Below, in pieces: positions 35,877-44,449 of a stretch of DNA of 54,298 nt. The stretch comes from Piscirickettsiaceae bacterium. Its GTDB lineage: Bacteria; Pseudomonadota; Gammaproteobacteria; Nitrosococcales; Methylophagaceae. The stretch's first letter is position 1. The number at the start of each line of letters is the position of its first letter. Location: NCBI GenBank assembly GCA_013215775.1, contig JABSQO010000013.1, forward strand, positions 1 to 54,298, read 5' to 3'. A program made the position numbers and the translations under genes. The notes beneath the pieces were generated by a model, which had not been told where the DNA came from, searched no databases, and saw only the letters and a list, made by a program, of their open reading frames with translations.

Positions 35877-35893
35877 AACGGTAGTGTACCGTT
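35877..35893. promoter_or_regulatory. Perfect inverted repeat, likely repressor operator
   Basis: AACGGTA (35877-35883) and TACCGTT (35887-35893) with a 3-base spacer GTG. This compact form is typical of TetR/MarR-type operators. It lies between slipin's 3' end and the DUF5677 start, about 90 bases upstream of the latter. Confidence 0.5.
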
Positions 35894-35949
35894 GCATCAT
35901 TAAAAATATGATGTAGCAGACTAAAAAAATACAAAACTTTCTCCTGAAA

Positions 35950-36723
35950 TTATTTTTCTGTGGGTTTGGTTGTGTCTTTCATTGTTTGACTCAGCGAGTT
36001 AAGAAAATCAACGGGTAAAGGAAATACAATTGTAGAAGATTTATCACCCGCTATTTCTGTCAAAGTTTGCAGATAGCGTAATTGTATCGCTTGTGGTTGC
36101 TTTGCCAAGATAGTAGCGGCAGCAAGCAATTTCTCTGAGGCTTGTAGTTCACCTTCAGCGTGAATGATCTTGGCTCGTCTTGTTCGCTCTGCTTCTGCCT
36201 GTTGTGCAATCGCCCGGACCATACTTTCATTTATATCAACATGTTTTATTTCAACATTGGCAACTTTAATTCCCCATGCATCCGTTTGGGCATCCAGTAG
36301 GGTTTGAATATCCACATTGAGCTTGTCTCGTTCAGCAAGCATTTCATCAAGCTCATGTTGCCCCAATACCGATCGTAGCGTTGTTTGAGCTAATTGACTG
36401 GTGGCATCATAGTAGTTCTCAACTTGAATAATAGCCTTTTCTGGATCGATAACTCGAAAATAAACGACCGCATTAACCATCACTGAAACATTATCTCTTG
36501 AGATAACATCCTGAGTGGGTACATCCATAACAATAGTACGAAGATCGACCCGAACTATTTGTTGAATAAATGGAACAATGATGACGAATCCTGGCCCTTT
36601 AACCTTATAAAATCGACCTAGTAAAAAAACTACTCCCCGTTCATATTCTCGTAAGATCCTTATCGCACTGAAGATTAATGCCAGTACTGATAGTCCCAAA
36701 ATTGATAGAAAAGGTAGTGTCAT
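35950..36723 (-). CDS. Slipin (SPFH/stomatin family membrane protein)
   Basis: Prohibitin/stomatin-like protein of 257 residues, thought to organise membrane microdomains. An N-terminal membrane hairpin ([20 protein letters not shown]) is followed by the SPFH domain: [47 protein letters not shown]-like [23 protein letters not shown] and the C-terminal coiled region [26 protein letters not shown]. Two bases separate it from the NfeD gene upstream; the pair is a classic operon (serine protease plus stomatin target). Confidence 0.93.
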   Translation of the reverse strand: MTLPFLSILGLSVLALIFSAIRILREYERGVVFLLGRFYKVKGPGFVIIVPFIQQIVRVDLRTIVMDVPTQDVISRDNVSVMVNAVVYFRVIDPEKAIIQVENYYDATSQLAQTTLRSVLGQHELDEMLAERDKLNVDIQTLLDAQTDAWGIKVANVEIKHVDINESMVRAIAQQAEAERTRRAKIIHAEGELQASEKLLAAATILAKQPQAIQLRYLQTLTEIAGDKSSTIVFPLPVDFLNSLSQTMKDTTKPTEK

Positions 36724-36725
36724 AT

Positions 36726-38099
36726 CTAGTCCTCCTTGTTAATTTTCGGCATTATATCTAGGCGTAAACCATGAATAGCCATTACCTTGGCTTTCCCCCC
36801 CTTTTTTATTGGCAAGTTAGTATTGGCAATCCAGGTTTCACTATGAACTCGAACATGTCCAATTTGATCAAACGTTTCCAAAGCTTCACACACTGCACCG
36901 ATCATTTCTTCTCTTCCAGATACAATGGGATTGCGTCTGGCTTTGAAAATAATACCAAATGCAAAAATAAAAAATGCAGCTGATGTCATGGTAAATCCAG
37001 CAATTAAGCCAAGATGAATGCCATAACCTGACAAATCGGTATCAATGAGAATGACCGATCCTGCAACAAAGGCAATAATGCCACCCATCCCCAATATGCC
37101 AAAACTAGGCTGAAAGGCTTCAGCTGTCATCAACGTAATTCCAAGAATAATTAATGCTAATCCAGCATAGTTGATAGGCAGAATTTGAAACGCAAATAGG
37201 GCGAGTAAAAGACAAATTGATCCCACAGTACCGGGCAAGATGGAGCCTGGATTGGAAAACTCGAAAATAAGCCCATAGATACCAATCAACATCAGGATGT
37301 ATGCAATATTTGGATTGGTAATGACTTCTAATAACTTGTTTCGCCAGTCAGGTGCAAGTTCTCTCACAATCACGCCAACAGTATTTATTGTTTTCTCTGT
37401 GCCCAAAATGTTGACCGTTCGACCATCTAATTGTCGAAATAAATCAGACTGATCAGTTGCTACAATATCGATAATATTATTTGCTAGAGCTTCATCAGCA
37501 GACAGGCTTACAGCTTCTCGTACTGCTAGCTCAGCCCATTGTTCATTACGGCCCCTTAATCTTGCCAAGCCTTGAATATAGGCAACGGCATCATTGATTA
37601 CTTTTTTCATCATCGGATCAGTTGATCCTGAATTAGGTGTTTTGGCTTCCGTTTCATCTTCTAGAGAAGGTTGCTTATCGCTAGGATTAGCGGAAGGGAG
37701 CATTTGCACAGGAGTGGCCGCGCCGAGATTGGTTGCTGGTGCCATGGCAGCTATATGACTCGCATATAGAATATATGTACCTGCACTGGCTGCACGAGAG
37801 CCGCTCGGAGTGACGTAGGTAATGATCGGGACTGGGGATGCGATGATTCTTTTGATGATTTGACGCATTGATAAATCTAATCCGCCCGGAGTATCCATAT
37901 TTAACAGGATGAACTCGGTATGCGCTTGAGTGCTTTTATCCAGTGAACGTGCAAAGTAATCGGCTGTTGCTGGACTGATGATGCCATTTATTTCTAGTAC
38001 AACTACGTGTTTAGGCTGATCTGGATCAGTATTAGCCCATGCCGTTGATGCTCCGGTAATGATCAAACAAAACATATTTAATATAAGGAAAAACTTCAT
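36726..38099 (-). CDS. NfeD family membrane-bound serine protease (ClpP-class)
   Basis: Long-form NfeD of 457 residues. Signal peptide (about 1-22), then a ClpP-like protease domain: [37 protein letters not shown] and the Ser motif [22 protein letters not shown] with a downstream lysine region. Four to five membrane segments follow ([76 protein letters not shown]), then the OB-fold NfeD domain at the C-terminus ([21 protein letters not shown]). Known relatives cleave the C-terminus of the partner stomatin, encoded 2 bases downstream. Confidence 0.93.
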   Translation of the reverse strand: MKFFLILNMFCLIITGASTAWANTDPDQPKHVVVLEINGIISPATADYFARSLDKSTQAHTEFILLNMDTPGGLDLSMRQIIKRIIASPVPIITYVTPSGSRAASAGTYILYASHIAAMAPATNLGAATPVQMLPSANPSDKQPSLEDETEAKTPNSGSTDPMMKKVINDAVAYIQGLARLRGRNEQWAELAVREAVSLSADEALANNIIDIVATDQSDLFRQLDGRTVNILGTEKTINTVGVIVRELAPDWRNKLLEVITNPNIAYILMLIGIYGLIFEFSNPGSILPGTVGSICLLLALFAFQILPINYAGLALIILGITLMTAEAFQPSFGILGMGGIIAFVAGSVILIDTDLSGYGIHLGLIAGFTMTSAAFFIFAFGIIFKARRNPIVSGREEMIGAVCEALETFDQIGHVRVHSETWIANTNLPIKKGGKAKVMAIHGLRLDIMPKINKED

Positions 38100-38195
38100 A
38101 GCATGGCACCTTGAATGTTTTACACCTTAGGTTCAGATTACTCCACCTTAAAGAATTAAACAATATGATTTGAAACGATTATTCAGGTAGTGATT

Positions 38196-38224
38196 TTGAC
38201 TTAATTAGTATGCGGTACCATACT
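38196..38224 (+). promoter_or_regulatory. Putative promoter with embedded inverted repeat
   Basis: TTGACT (38196-38201), 17-base spacer, CATACT (38219-38224; 4 of 6 to TATAAT). The -10 is one arm of AGTATG-N6-CATACT (38207-38224). It lies about 48 bases ahead of the epimerase start, so a repressor could sit over the promoter. Confidence 0.4.
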
Positions 38225-38271
38225 GTAAGGCATTGAAATTGAATTGTTTCTAGTTCTATACGGTGGCTGTA

Positions 38272-39180
38272 ATGAAACATTATCTGATAACAGGGGGCAC
38301 CGGATTAATTGGTTCTGCGTTATGCCAACAGCTGATTGTTCAAAACCATCAGCTTACGGTGTTAAGCCGTCATCCTGAGAAAGTCGCAGCAAAATGTGGC
38401 CAAAAGGTCAAAGGTGTTTTATCCCTAGCAGAGATAAGTGCTGATACACAGATTGATGTTGTGATCAATCTGGCTGGGGAACCTATTGCCGATGGACGGT
38501 GGACTAACAAACGTAAAGCCTTATTAGAAAAAAGCCGAATCATTCTCACTCGTGATTTAGTAGATTGGTTGATACACCGTCAAAAGAAACCAGAATGTTT
38601 AATTAGCGGTTCAGCCATTGGTTGGTATGGTGATAGAGGTAGTTCAATTTTGACCGAACAAAGTACTTATCACGATGAATATACTTATCAGTTGTGTGAT
38701 GCATGGGAAAAAGAAGCGCTTCGTGCAGCATCACATAGTATACGAGTATGTATTGTCAGAACGGGTTTAGTGTTAGCGTCAAAGGGTGGTTTTTTACAAA
38801 AAATGCTATTGCCATTCAAATTAGGTTTAGGAGGACGATTAGGTGATGGTCGCCAATTTATGTCGTGGATTCATATATCGGATATGGTAAATTTATTGGG
38901 ATTTCTAGCCACAAATAAGCAATCAGAAGGTGTGTTTAATGCTTGTTCATCATCTCCGGTCACCAATAGAACCTTCACTCAGATACTGGCACAACAACTG
39001 CACCGACCCGCTTTTCTGCCTTTGCCGGCATGGGTATTAAAAATTCTGCTGGGAGAAATGTCATGTCTTTTATTGAAAGGGCAGCGGGCATTGCCTGAAC
39101 GAATACAGGAAATGGGATTCCAATTTCACTATACGGACCTCAACTCAGCACTGACTAAACTATTTAACCGAGAAAAATAA
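38272..39180 (+). CDS. yfcH: TIGR01777 family epimerase (YfcH-like)
   Basis: NAD(P)-binding extended SDR protein of 302 residues, substrate unknown. Rossmann motif YLITGGTGLIGSALCQQL, then INLAGEPIADGRWTNKRK (family-specific), SGSAIGWYGDRG (Tyr of the active site), RTGLVL and the C-terminal domain FLPLPAWVLKILLGEMSCLLLKGQRALPERI which is diagnostic for TIGR01777. Start at ATG 38272 with GGTGG nearby; a GTG at 38263 is possible. Appears to be a single-gene unit between nfeD (divergent) and a convergent HAD gene. Confidence 0.9.
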   Translation: MKHYLITGGTGLIGSALCQQLIVQNHQLTVLSRHPEKVAAKCGQKVKGVLSLAEISADTQIDVVINLAGEPIADGRWTNKRKALLEKSRIILTRDLVDWLIHRQKKPECLISGSAIGWYGDRGSSILTEQSTYHDEYTYQLCDAWEKEALRAASHSIRVCIVRTGLVLASKGGFLQKMLLPFKLGLGGRLGDGRQFMSWIHISDMVNLLGFLATNKQSEGVFNACSSSPVTNRTFTQILAQQLHRPAFLPLPAWVLKILLGEMSCLLLKGQRALPERIQEMGFQFHYTDLNSALTKLFNREK

Positions 39181-39255
39181 ACCCCTAACGATAACTATAG
39201 CAATAGGTTGACATTGATAGCCTATATACAATTGTCCCATCGGTTTAGCATTTAT

Positions 39256-40008
39256 TTATAAAAAAGGTTTAATGACCTCGACAACAGATGATGCAAGATT
39301 GGCTCTCGGCATTTGAATGGTATCTTCATCACCGTGCCGATATTTACCTGTTTGTACTAGGCAGGCTTGCAATCCCACATTGAGTGCTCCTAGTACATCG
39401 GCTTCAGCATCATCACCGATCATTAATACTTCTTCTGGCAAACAATCTACCGAATTCACTGCTGCCATAAAGAAAGCTGGAGACGGTTTGCCGATAATTT
39501 CAGCTTCAACATCTGCTGCATATTCCAGTGCGTGAATGAATGGTCCAGCATCTAAATATAATTTACCGTTACTTTTGAAATATCGGTTCCGTCCAATTCC
39601 AATAAGAGGAGCACCTGCAATAAGCAATTCAAAAGCAATATTCATGCGTTGGTAATCAAACCGTTCCGCAGCATCAGCGACTACTACAGCATTGGGATCT
39701 AACTGATCAAAATCGGCAAATTCCGGCTCTAAATCTGGATGTATTAAACAGTAAGGTCTCAAATTTTTAATCTGCAACAAACGTTTAACTGCTCCTGGTG
39801 CTGTAAAAACTTGAGAAGCATTTATAGAAAAGCCCATCCTTTGCAGAGAAATCAAAATCATGGCTTCTGTTGCACGAGAACTATTGGTCACAAATCTTAG
39901 CGGTATTCCAGATTTTTGTAATTGATTTATTGAATCGACAGCACCGGTTATCGGAGTTTTATCCTCATAGAGTACGCCGCTGATATCAAACAAAATTGCT
40001 TTAATCAT
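39256..40008 (-). CDS. HAD hydrolase, LHPP/HDHD2-like (TIGR01458)
   Basis: Phosphatase-like protein of 250 residues in HAD subfamily IIA. Motif I is DISGVLYED (residues 8-16), with Ser in place of the second Asp; this is the normal form in the LHPP/HDHD2 group, which hydrolyses phospholysine, phosphohistidine or imidodiphosphate. Motif II FVTNSSRA, motif III IGKPSPAFF and motif IV MIGDDAEADVLGA follow. Cap domain of type C2 between II and III. Convergent with the epimerase. Substrate here is not known. Confidence 0.88.
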   Translation of the reverse strand: MIKAILFDISGVLYEDKTPITGAVDSINQLQKSGIPLRFVTNSSRATEAMILISLQRMGFSINASQVFTAPGAVKRLLQIKNLRPYCLIHPDLEPEFADFDQLDPNAVVVADAAERFDYQRMNIAFELLIAGAPLIGIGRNRYFKSNGKLYLDAGPFIHALEYAADVEAEIIGKPSPAFFMAAVNSVDCLPEEVLMIGDDAEADVLGALNVGLQACLVQTGKYRHGDEDTIQMPRANLASSVVEVIKPFL

Positions 40009-40163
40009 TGCTAGAATCCTCTATTAGAAACTGCAGTTTTAGTATGCTCTAATCCCACAAAAAAGGACACTTTTCTCAGGGTATGTCGTTGTTCGTAATT
40101 GTCATAATCTAAAGCAAGAACCTACAATATGTATTCTATTCTTGGATCTTGAAAATACTGTTC

Positions 40164-40197
40164 TTGACAGGACGATATAAATAGGACTATTTATATC
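40164..40197 (+). promoter_or_regulatory. Promoter with long perfect palindrome
   Basis: GATATAAATAG (40174-40184) and CTATTTATATC (40187-40197) are perfect 11-bp arms around GA. A consensus -35, TTGACA (40164-40169), lies just upstream, putting the palindrome over the spacer and -10 area. The first gene (pterin dehydratase) starts 29 bases on. It does not match the Fur, IscR, FNR, NsrR or LexA consensus as recalled. Confidence 0.65.
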
Positions 40198-40226
40198 TAT
40201 GACTACCTTTTTATTGGAGAAATGTC

Positions 40227-40610
40227 ATGGGTTGGAGAGAGAAAACAGAAGAACAAACCTATAGCGATGATGAAATTGAAGCCCGATTAAAGGATGAGCT
40301 TCCCCATTGGTATCTTGAAAATGGTTGGATACGGCGTAAATACAAAACAAGTAGCTGGAAAGGAACGTTAATGATAGTGACCACCGTTGGCCACTTAGCC
40401 GAAGCAGCCTTTCATCATCCTGATATGAGTTTATCTTATGCCTTTGTAATTGTTAAATTAATGAATCATGCAGCCAAAGGTATTACCAATAAAGATTTCG
40501 AATTAGCGGGCAAAATCGAAGATGTCATTATGTGGCAACCTGGAACAGAAGGTGGAGCATTGGTTGGTACCCCTGATGATCCTCGATTTAAATATATTAA
40601 GTATGACTAA
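40227..40610 (+). CDS. 4a-hydroxytetrahydrobiopterin dehydratase (PCD/DCoH family)
   Basis: Pterin-4a-carbinolamine dehydratase-like protein of 127 residues, which recycles pterin cofactor in aromatic amino acid hydroxylation. The motif AEAAFHHPDMSLSY has the catalytic His pair and Pro, and the end WQPGTEGGALVGTPDDPRF is an extended tail. No phenylalanine hydroxylase gene is near, so its role may be in another pterin or molybdopterin context, as seen for orphan PCD proteins. First gene of the cluster with DUF6494 (45 bases), ferritin-like and VOC proteins; palindromic operator upstream. GGAGAA binding site precedes the ATG. Confidence 0.88.
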   Translation: MGWREKTEEQTYSDDEIEARLKDELPHWYLENGWIRRKYKTSSWKGTLMIVTTVGHLAEAAFHHPDMSLSYAFVIVKLMNHAAKGITNKDFELAGKIEDVIMWQPGTEGGALVGTPDDPRFKYIKYD

Positions 40611-40654
40611 TTTATAGAAATTTTATCCAAAATTTACGTTATCAGGAGGATGTT

Positions 40655-40861
40655 ATGAATGAAGACACGTTGAATATGGAAGTGAGAAAATATCTTAAAA
40701 AAGTCGGAATTTCATCCCAACGAGAAATTGAACATGCCGTTGTCAAAGCTGTTGAAAATGGTGCCTTAAATGGTACAGAGATATTGGAAGTACATATGAG
40801 CCTGACAGTGCCATCGTTGAATATAAATTATCAAATTGATGGCGAAATAGCACTAGAGTAA
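40655..40861 (+). CDS. DUF6494 family protein (copy 2)
   Basis: Same family and length (68 residues) as the protein at 20423-20629. MNEDTLNMEVRKYLKKVGI, SSQREIEHAVVKAVENGAL, NGTEILEVHMSLTVPSL and YQIDGEIALE align end to end with it. AGGAGGATGTT gives a strong binding site. Here it lies between the pterin dehydratase and the ferritin-like gene. Two paralogs in different redox/iron contexts suggest a small adaptor or cofactor role, but nothing biochemical is known. Confidence 0.85.
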   Translation: MNEDTLNMEVRKYLKKVGISSQREIEHAVVKAVENGALNGTEILEVHMSLTVPSLNINYQIDGEIALE

Positions 40862-40912
40862 TAATTGATAATGGCTGAATAGCAGACATATTTATGAAAA
40901 AGGAGATCTATT

Positions 40913-41356
40913 ATGACTGAGTTAAATTTTGATACTAAAGCGGTTATCGCAGTATTAAATGAAATCCTTGAAACGGAGTTAGCTGGCGTAGTTCGCTACT
41001 GTCACTATTCGTTAATGGTTTTTGGTTATGGGCGTATTCCTATTGTTTCTTGGATGCGTAGTCAAGCAGATGAATCACTGTTACATGCACATGAGGCAGG
41101 TGAATTGATCACTCATCTAGAACATCATCCATCATTGGGTATTGGCCCCTTACTTGAAACCCATAAACATGATGTTGGAGACATCTTACGTGAATCATTA
41201 GAGCATGAAATACTGGCATTATCTGCCTACCGCCGGTTATTGGAGCTTGTTGAAGGTAGCAGTGTGTTGTTGGAAGAGTATGCACGTCGTTTAATTTCTC
41301 AAGAAGAAATGCATGTTGGAGAGGTTCGTAAAATGTTAAGAAGCCCGGGTGAATAA
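40913..41356 (+). CDS. Ferritin-like/bacterioferritin protein
   Basis: Four-helix-bundle protein of 147 residues, related to bacterioferritin and Dps-type proteins. Helix 1 carries EILETELAGVVRYCHYS, helix 2 has the metal-type E-x3-H motif ADESLLHAHEAGE, helix 3 EHEILALSAYRRLLELVEG and helix 4 LEEYARRLISQEEMHVGEV (E-x-H-x3-E). These Glu and His residues could form a di-iron ferroxidase site. Likely iron storage or detoxification. A strong AAGGAGAT binding site precedes ATG 40913. It follows DUF6494; a DUF2237 relic follows it. Confidence 0.85.
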   Translation: MTELNFDTKAVIAVLNEILETELAGVVRYCHYSLMVFGYGRIPIVSWMRSQADESLLHAHEAGELITHLEHHPSLGIGPLLETHKHDVGDILRESLEHEILALSAYRRLLELVEGSSVLLEEYARRLISQEEMHVGEVRKMLRSPGE

Positions 41357-41361
41357 TCGCG

Positions 41362-41403
41362 GTTGATGCGTCAGTTAATCTGTTTGCTAAGCGACGAGAA
41401 TAA
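41362..41403 (+). pseudogene. Relic of a DUF2237 gene (5' end)
   Basis: The 42 bases match the start of the DUF2237 gene at 20688-20729 at 32 of 42 positions (22 of 24 over the best part). The reading is VDASVNLFAKRRE followed by TAA, against IDASLNVFGEVLES in the intact gene. It lies between the ferritin-like and VOC genes in the second DUF6494 locus, and marks a lost DUF2237 copy. Confidence 0.6.
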
Positions 41404-41404
41404 T

Positions 41405-41770
41405 ATGCACCTTGACCATACCATTATTCCAGCACGAAATAGCGTTAGTTCAGCTGCATTTTATGCTGATATTCTTGGGCTGACTAATCTTGGACTTTAT
41501 GAGCATTTTCATGCTGTAGCAGTTGATGACACGTTAAAGCTATTGTTTAGCCAGAAAGAAAGTTTTGAATCACGACACTATGCATTTATTGTGACTGAAC
41601 AGGAGTACACGGAAATATTTAGCCGAATCAACAATAACCCTGCGGTCAGTTTTGGTGATAGCCCTGCTGACAGGACAAATAAACAGGTCTATTTGTCAGA
41701 TAGTAGAGAGGGGTTTTATTTCGACGATGAGAACGGACATATTTTGGAAGTCATCAAGTTGATTGAATAA
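41405..41770 (+). CDS. VOC (glyoxalase/dioxygenase) superfamily protein
   Basis: Protein of 121 residues with the beta-alpha-beta-beta-beta fold. It opens MHLDHTIIPARNSVSSAAFYADILGL, the usual N-terminal metal-His and helix of the superfamily; FDDENGHILEVIKL at the C-terminus supplies the usual metal Glu. HYAFIVTEQEYTEIFSRI is in the middle. Substrate cannot be inferred; fosfomycin/glyoxalase-like, or a catechol-type member. Start at ATG 41405 chosen over the earlier in-frame TTG at 41363. Two bases follow the DUF2237 relic's stop, so it may have been expressed with that gene. Confidence 0.8.
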   Translation: MHLDHTIIPARNSVSSAAFYADILGLTNLGLYEHFHAVAVDDTLKLLFSQKESFESRHYAFIVTEQEYTEIFSRINNNPAVSFGDSPADRTNKQVYLSDSREGFYFDDENGHILEVIKLIE

Positions 41771-41911
41771 AAAGCTTTATAATTTCTTTCGTCTTTACAT
41801 TCTAGAACGGACTGTTATTTGGATGTTACATCAAACTTATAAGAGATAAAATTTCCTCAGTAATAGATAATTAATTTAGACTGATAGCTTTGATAGAATA
41901 AGTCGAACACT

Positions 41912-42958
41912 ATGCGATATAACATACTCGGGAAGTCAGACCTAAAAGTCAGTGCTATTTGTTTAGGAACAATGACATTTGGCGAGCAAAATACTGAACA
42001 AGAAGGGCATCTACAGTTAGATTATGCTCTTGACCAAGGCATCAATTTTATTGATACGGCAGAGTTATATGCTATACCACCTAAAGCGGAAACCTATGGT
42101 CGAACGGAACAAATCGTTGGTGCTTGGTTGGCGAAACGAGGTCGGCGTGATGATATTGTTCTGGCGAGTAAAATTGCCGGCCCTGGAGCTGATTGGGTAG
42201 CTCATATCCGAGGAGGAAAAACACGCTTTAACGCTGATCATATTTCGCCAGCATTAGACGCGACTCTAGATAGGTTAAAGACGGATTATATCGATCTTTA
42301 TCAATTACATTGGCCGGAAAGGAATACTAATTACTTTGGTGAATTGAGTTATCAAGCAGTAGAAGATGAAGAAAAACTCACGCCTATTCACCAAACACTT
42401 GAAGCACTTCAACAACAGGTGAAAGCGGGTAAAATTCGATATATTGGCTTATCTAACGAAACCCCTTGGGGAATAATGCAATTTTTAGCGATTGCGAAAC
42501 AATATGACTTACCGGCCATCGTGTCTGTCCAAAACCCGTACAGTTTGATTAATCGAAGTTATGAAATTGGTTGTGCTGAAATTAGCCATCGTGAAAATAT
42601 AGGTTTATTAGTTTATTCACCACTGGGTTTTGGTGTGTTGACGGGAAAATATTTGAAAGGTGTCCAACCAAAAGGTGCGCGTATTACATTGTGGCCAGAT
42701 TATAGCCGATATAGTAATGAACAAGCGGTATTAGCAACACAATCCTATGTTGATTTGGCTAGAAAACATGGTTTGGATCCTGCTCAAATGGCATTAGCAT
42801 TTGTGAATCAACAATCGTTTGTCGCCTCTAATATTATCGGTGCGACCAATCTGACGCAGTTAAAAATTAATATTGAAAGTATTAAGCTAACACTAGAAGA
42901 AGATGTGCTTGCTGGTATTGAGAACATACATCAACAACATCCGAATCCTGCACCCTAA
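41912..42958 (+). CDS. tas: Aldo/keto reductase, Tas-like
   Basis: NADPH-dependent oxidoreductase of 348 residues, close in sequence to E. coli Tas (346). TIM-barrel features: LGTMTFGEQNTEQEGHLQLDYAL at the start, catalytic Asp/Tyr in FIDTAELY and Lys in LASKIAGPG, His in LYQLHWPERNTN, and the NADPH-binding GLSNETPWGIM, QNPYSLINRSYEIG and LAFVNQQSFVASNIIGATN. Physiological substrate unknown. Starts ATG 41912; convergent with ygfZ, 2 bases apart at the ends. Confidence 0.92.
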   Translation: MRYNILGKSDLKVSAICLGTMTFGEQNTEQEGHLQLDYALDQGINFIDTAELYAIPPKAETYGRTEQIVGAWLAKRGRRDDIVLASKIAGPGADWVAHIRGGKTRFNADHISPALDATLDRLKTDYIDLYQLHWPERNTNYFGELSYQAVEDEEKLTPIHQTLEALQQQVKAGKIRYIGLSNETPWGIMQFLAIAKQYDLPAIVSVQNPYSLINRSYEIGCAEISHRENIGLLVYSPLGFGVLTGKYLKGVQPKGARITLWPDYSRYSNEQAVLATQSYVDLARKHGLDPAQMALAFVNQQSFVASNIIGATNLTQLKINIESIKLTLEEDVLAGIENIHQQHPNPAP

Positions 42959-42960
42959 TT

Positions 42961-43935
42961 TTATTCAGGTATATCTTGATTTTCAAGGGTGATTTGAGCA
43001 CCATTTTCAAGGAAGATAGCTACTGTTCTATTCGTTAGTTTCAAACTAATTAATAGCTGTAGACTATCTTCATTTTTGAGATTAATGCGTACTATTTGGC
43101 CAGCGACAGAGCCTTCTTTAGTGAATATATTACTCGCAATATCAGGTAATGTATTTGTTTGGGCGTGAGCTACAAACATTCTCCGACTTGGTTTGCCAAG
43201 ATAATGGAGTCTGGCAACTACTTCTTGTCCGGGGTAACATCCTTTTTTAAAGCTAACTCCACCGACTAAATCAAGATTGACTTGCTGAGGTGTAAATTTT
43301 TCTGTGCTATCAGGGAAAATCATCGGTAATCCGGCTTCTACAGCCAATTGTTCCCACATTGCATCTGATGTGATCTGCCATTGTTGTTTTAGTAATGCAT
43401 TGGCTAATTCAACAGCCTTTTGAGAGGGGCAAATATAGAGATAATGCGGATGTGTACTTGGGTATTTCATTAAGAACTGATCATCTTGCTCATTGGCTTG
43501 GTAGTCCTCAATAGGCAGTGCCAATGAATCTATAGCGCTCCCTGTCGCAGGCGTGAGACTAATACAGACAATATCCTGACTGATATCGGTAATGGTTACT
43601 TTTGATCTCAAGATATACATGCTCAAGCGTTGTTGAAGCAGCGTGCACATGTTTAAGGGTAAGACTAGCTGATAACTATCTTGGCGGCGAACCAGTACAA
43701 ACAATGAAAATAAACGTCCTTTAGCATTACAAAAGCCATTCAATTGACCTTGATTTACATTTAAAGCATTTACGTCATTGGTAAATAGATTTTGCAAAAA
43801 GTCTTGGGCATCTTCACCCGCAACCTGTAGTACACCAAGCTGTGTTAATGGTGCTACGCAGGATATTGATGGCGAATACTCATTTTTCTTAGTCATTGTT
43901 TGCTGTTCTATCAATGTTTGCCAGCTATCAATCAT
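42961..43935 (-). CDS. ygfZ: tRNA-modifying/folate-binding protein YgfZ
   Basis: Folate-binding protein of the GcvT-like (COG0354) family, 324 residues, helping assemble or repair certain Fe-S enzymes. The diagnostic motif KKGCYPGQEVVARLHYLG with its key Cys is near residue 235. The N-terminus DSWQTLIEQQ, then LGVLQVAGEDAQDFLQNLFTNDV, and GRLFSLFVLVRR in the middle fit. E. coli YgfZ is 326. Divergent from ygfX, near nadB, the usual gammaproteobacterial neighbourhood. Confidence 0.92.
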   Translation of the reverse strand: MIDSWQTLIEQQTMTKKNEYSPSISCVAPLTQLGVLQVAGEDAQDFLQNLFTNDVNALNVNQGQLNGFCNAKGRLFSLFVLVRRQDSYQLVLPLNMCTLLQQRLSMYILRSKVTITDISQDIVCISLTPATGSAIDSLALPIEDYQANEQDDQFLMKYPSTHPHYLYICPSQKAVELANALLKQQWQITSDAMWEQLAVEAGLPMIFPDSTEKFTPQQVNLDLVGGVSFKKGCYPGQEVVARLHYLGKPSRRMFVAHAQTNTLPDIASNIFTKEGSVAGQIVRINLKNEDSLQLLISLKLTNRTVAIFLENGAQITLENQDIPE

Positions 43936-43993
43936 AATATTTTAAGCTTAAGTTAAAAGATGCCGTATTGTATCTCACTCTGCTGGTTAATAA

Positions 43994-44449
43994 ATGGAAT
44001 TAGCTTCAATGATAAGGATAGTGTTTAGTCTTGATATTGCTCGATCAAATCACTTACTCAGCTATTTAGTCATCTTACATGGAATGATGTTGATAACAAT
44101 GGTGAGTTTATCGACAGGCTTTTGGTGGTCAATTGTTGCATGTGTGCTGATTGGTTTGAGTTTGCGTCATTATTGCCAACGGCATCAATGGCTACAAAGT
44201 ACACAGTCAACTGTTAAGATTGAGAGAATGGCAAGTGGACAGTGGTCTTTAAGGTATCGTGATAATAGACAATCTTTAGGATTAACGCTGGTAAAAAGTT
44301 TTGTAAGCCCTCAGATCGTTATTTTATATTTTAAGGGTTCAAAATGGTGGGCTCACAGTTCGGTCACTATTGTGGCGGATGCTGTTGATGCTGAATTATT
44401 TCGACAATTACGTGTGTATTGTCGTGATCCTAAGACTTTCCAGCAATAA
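43994..44449 (+). CDS. YgfX/CptA-like membrane protein
   Basis: Protein of 151 residues with two membrane helices near the N-terminus (LLSYLVILHGMMLITMVSL, WWSIVACVLIGLSLRHY), then a soluble beta-rich domain (ERMASGQWSLRYRDN, LTLVKSFVSPQIVILYFKG). This fits the YgfX family (CptA), reported as a toxin inhibiting FtsZ/MreB polymerisation, or simply a partner of the flavinylation factor SdhE. The usual sdhE gene is not found next to it. ATG 43994 or 44009 may be the start. It overlaps the 3' end of convergent nadB by 20 bases. Moderate confidence from weak sequence conservation. Confidence 0.7.
   Translation: MELASMIRIVFSLDIARSNHLLSYLVILHGMMLITMVSLSTGFWWSIVACVLIGLSLRHYCQRHQWLQSTQSTVKIERMASGQWSLRYRDNRQSLGLTLVKSFVSPQIVILYFKGSKWWAHSSVTIVADAVDAELFRQLRVYCRDPKTFQQ

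Noticed and set aside
39205-39235. TTGACA in the gap between the convergent epimerase and HAD genes as a promoter
   Set aside because: No gene follows on that strand and the -10 spacing is wrong; AT-rich chance match.
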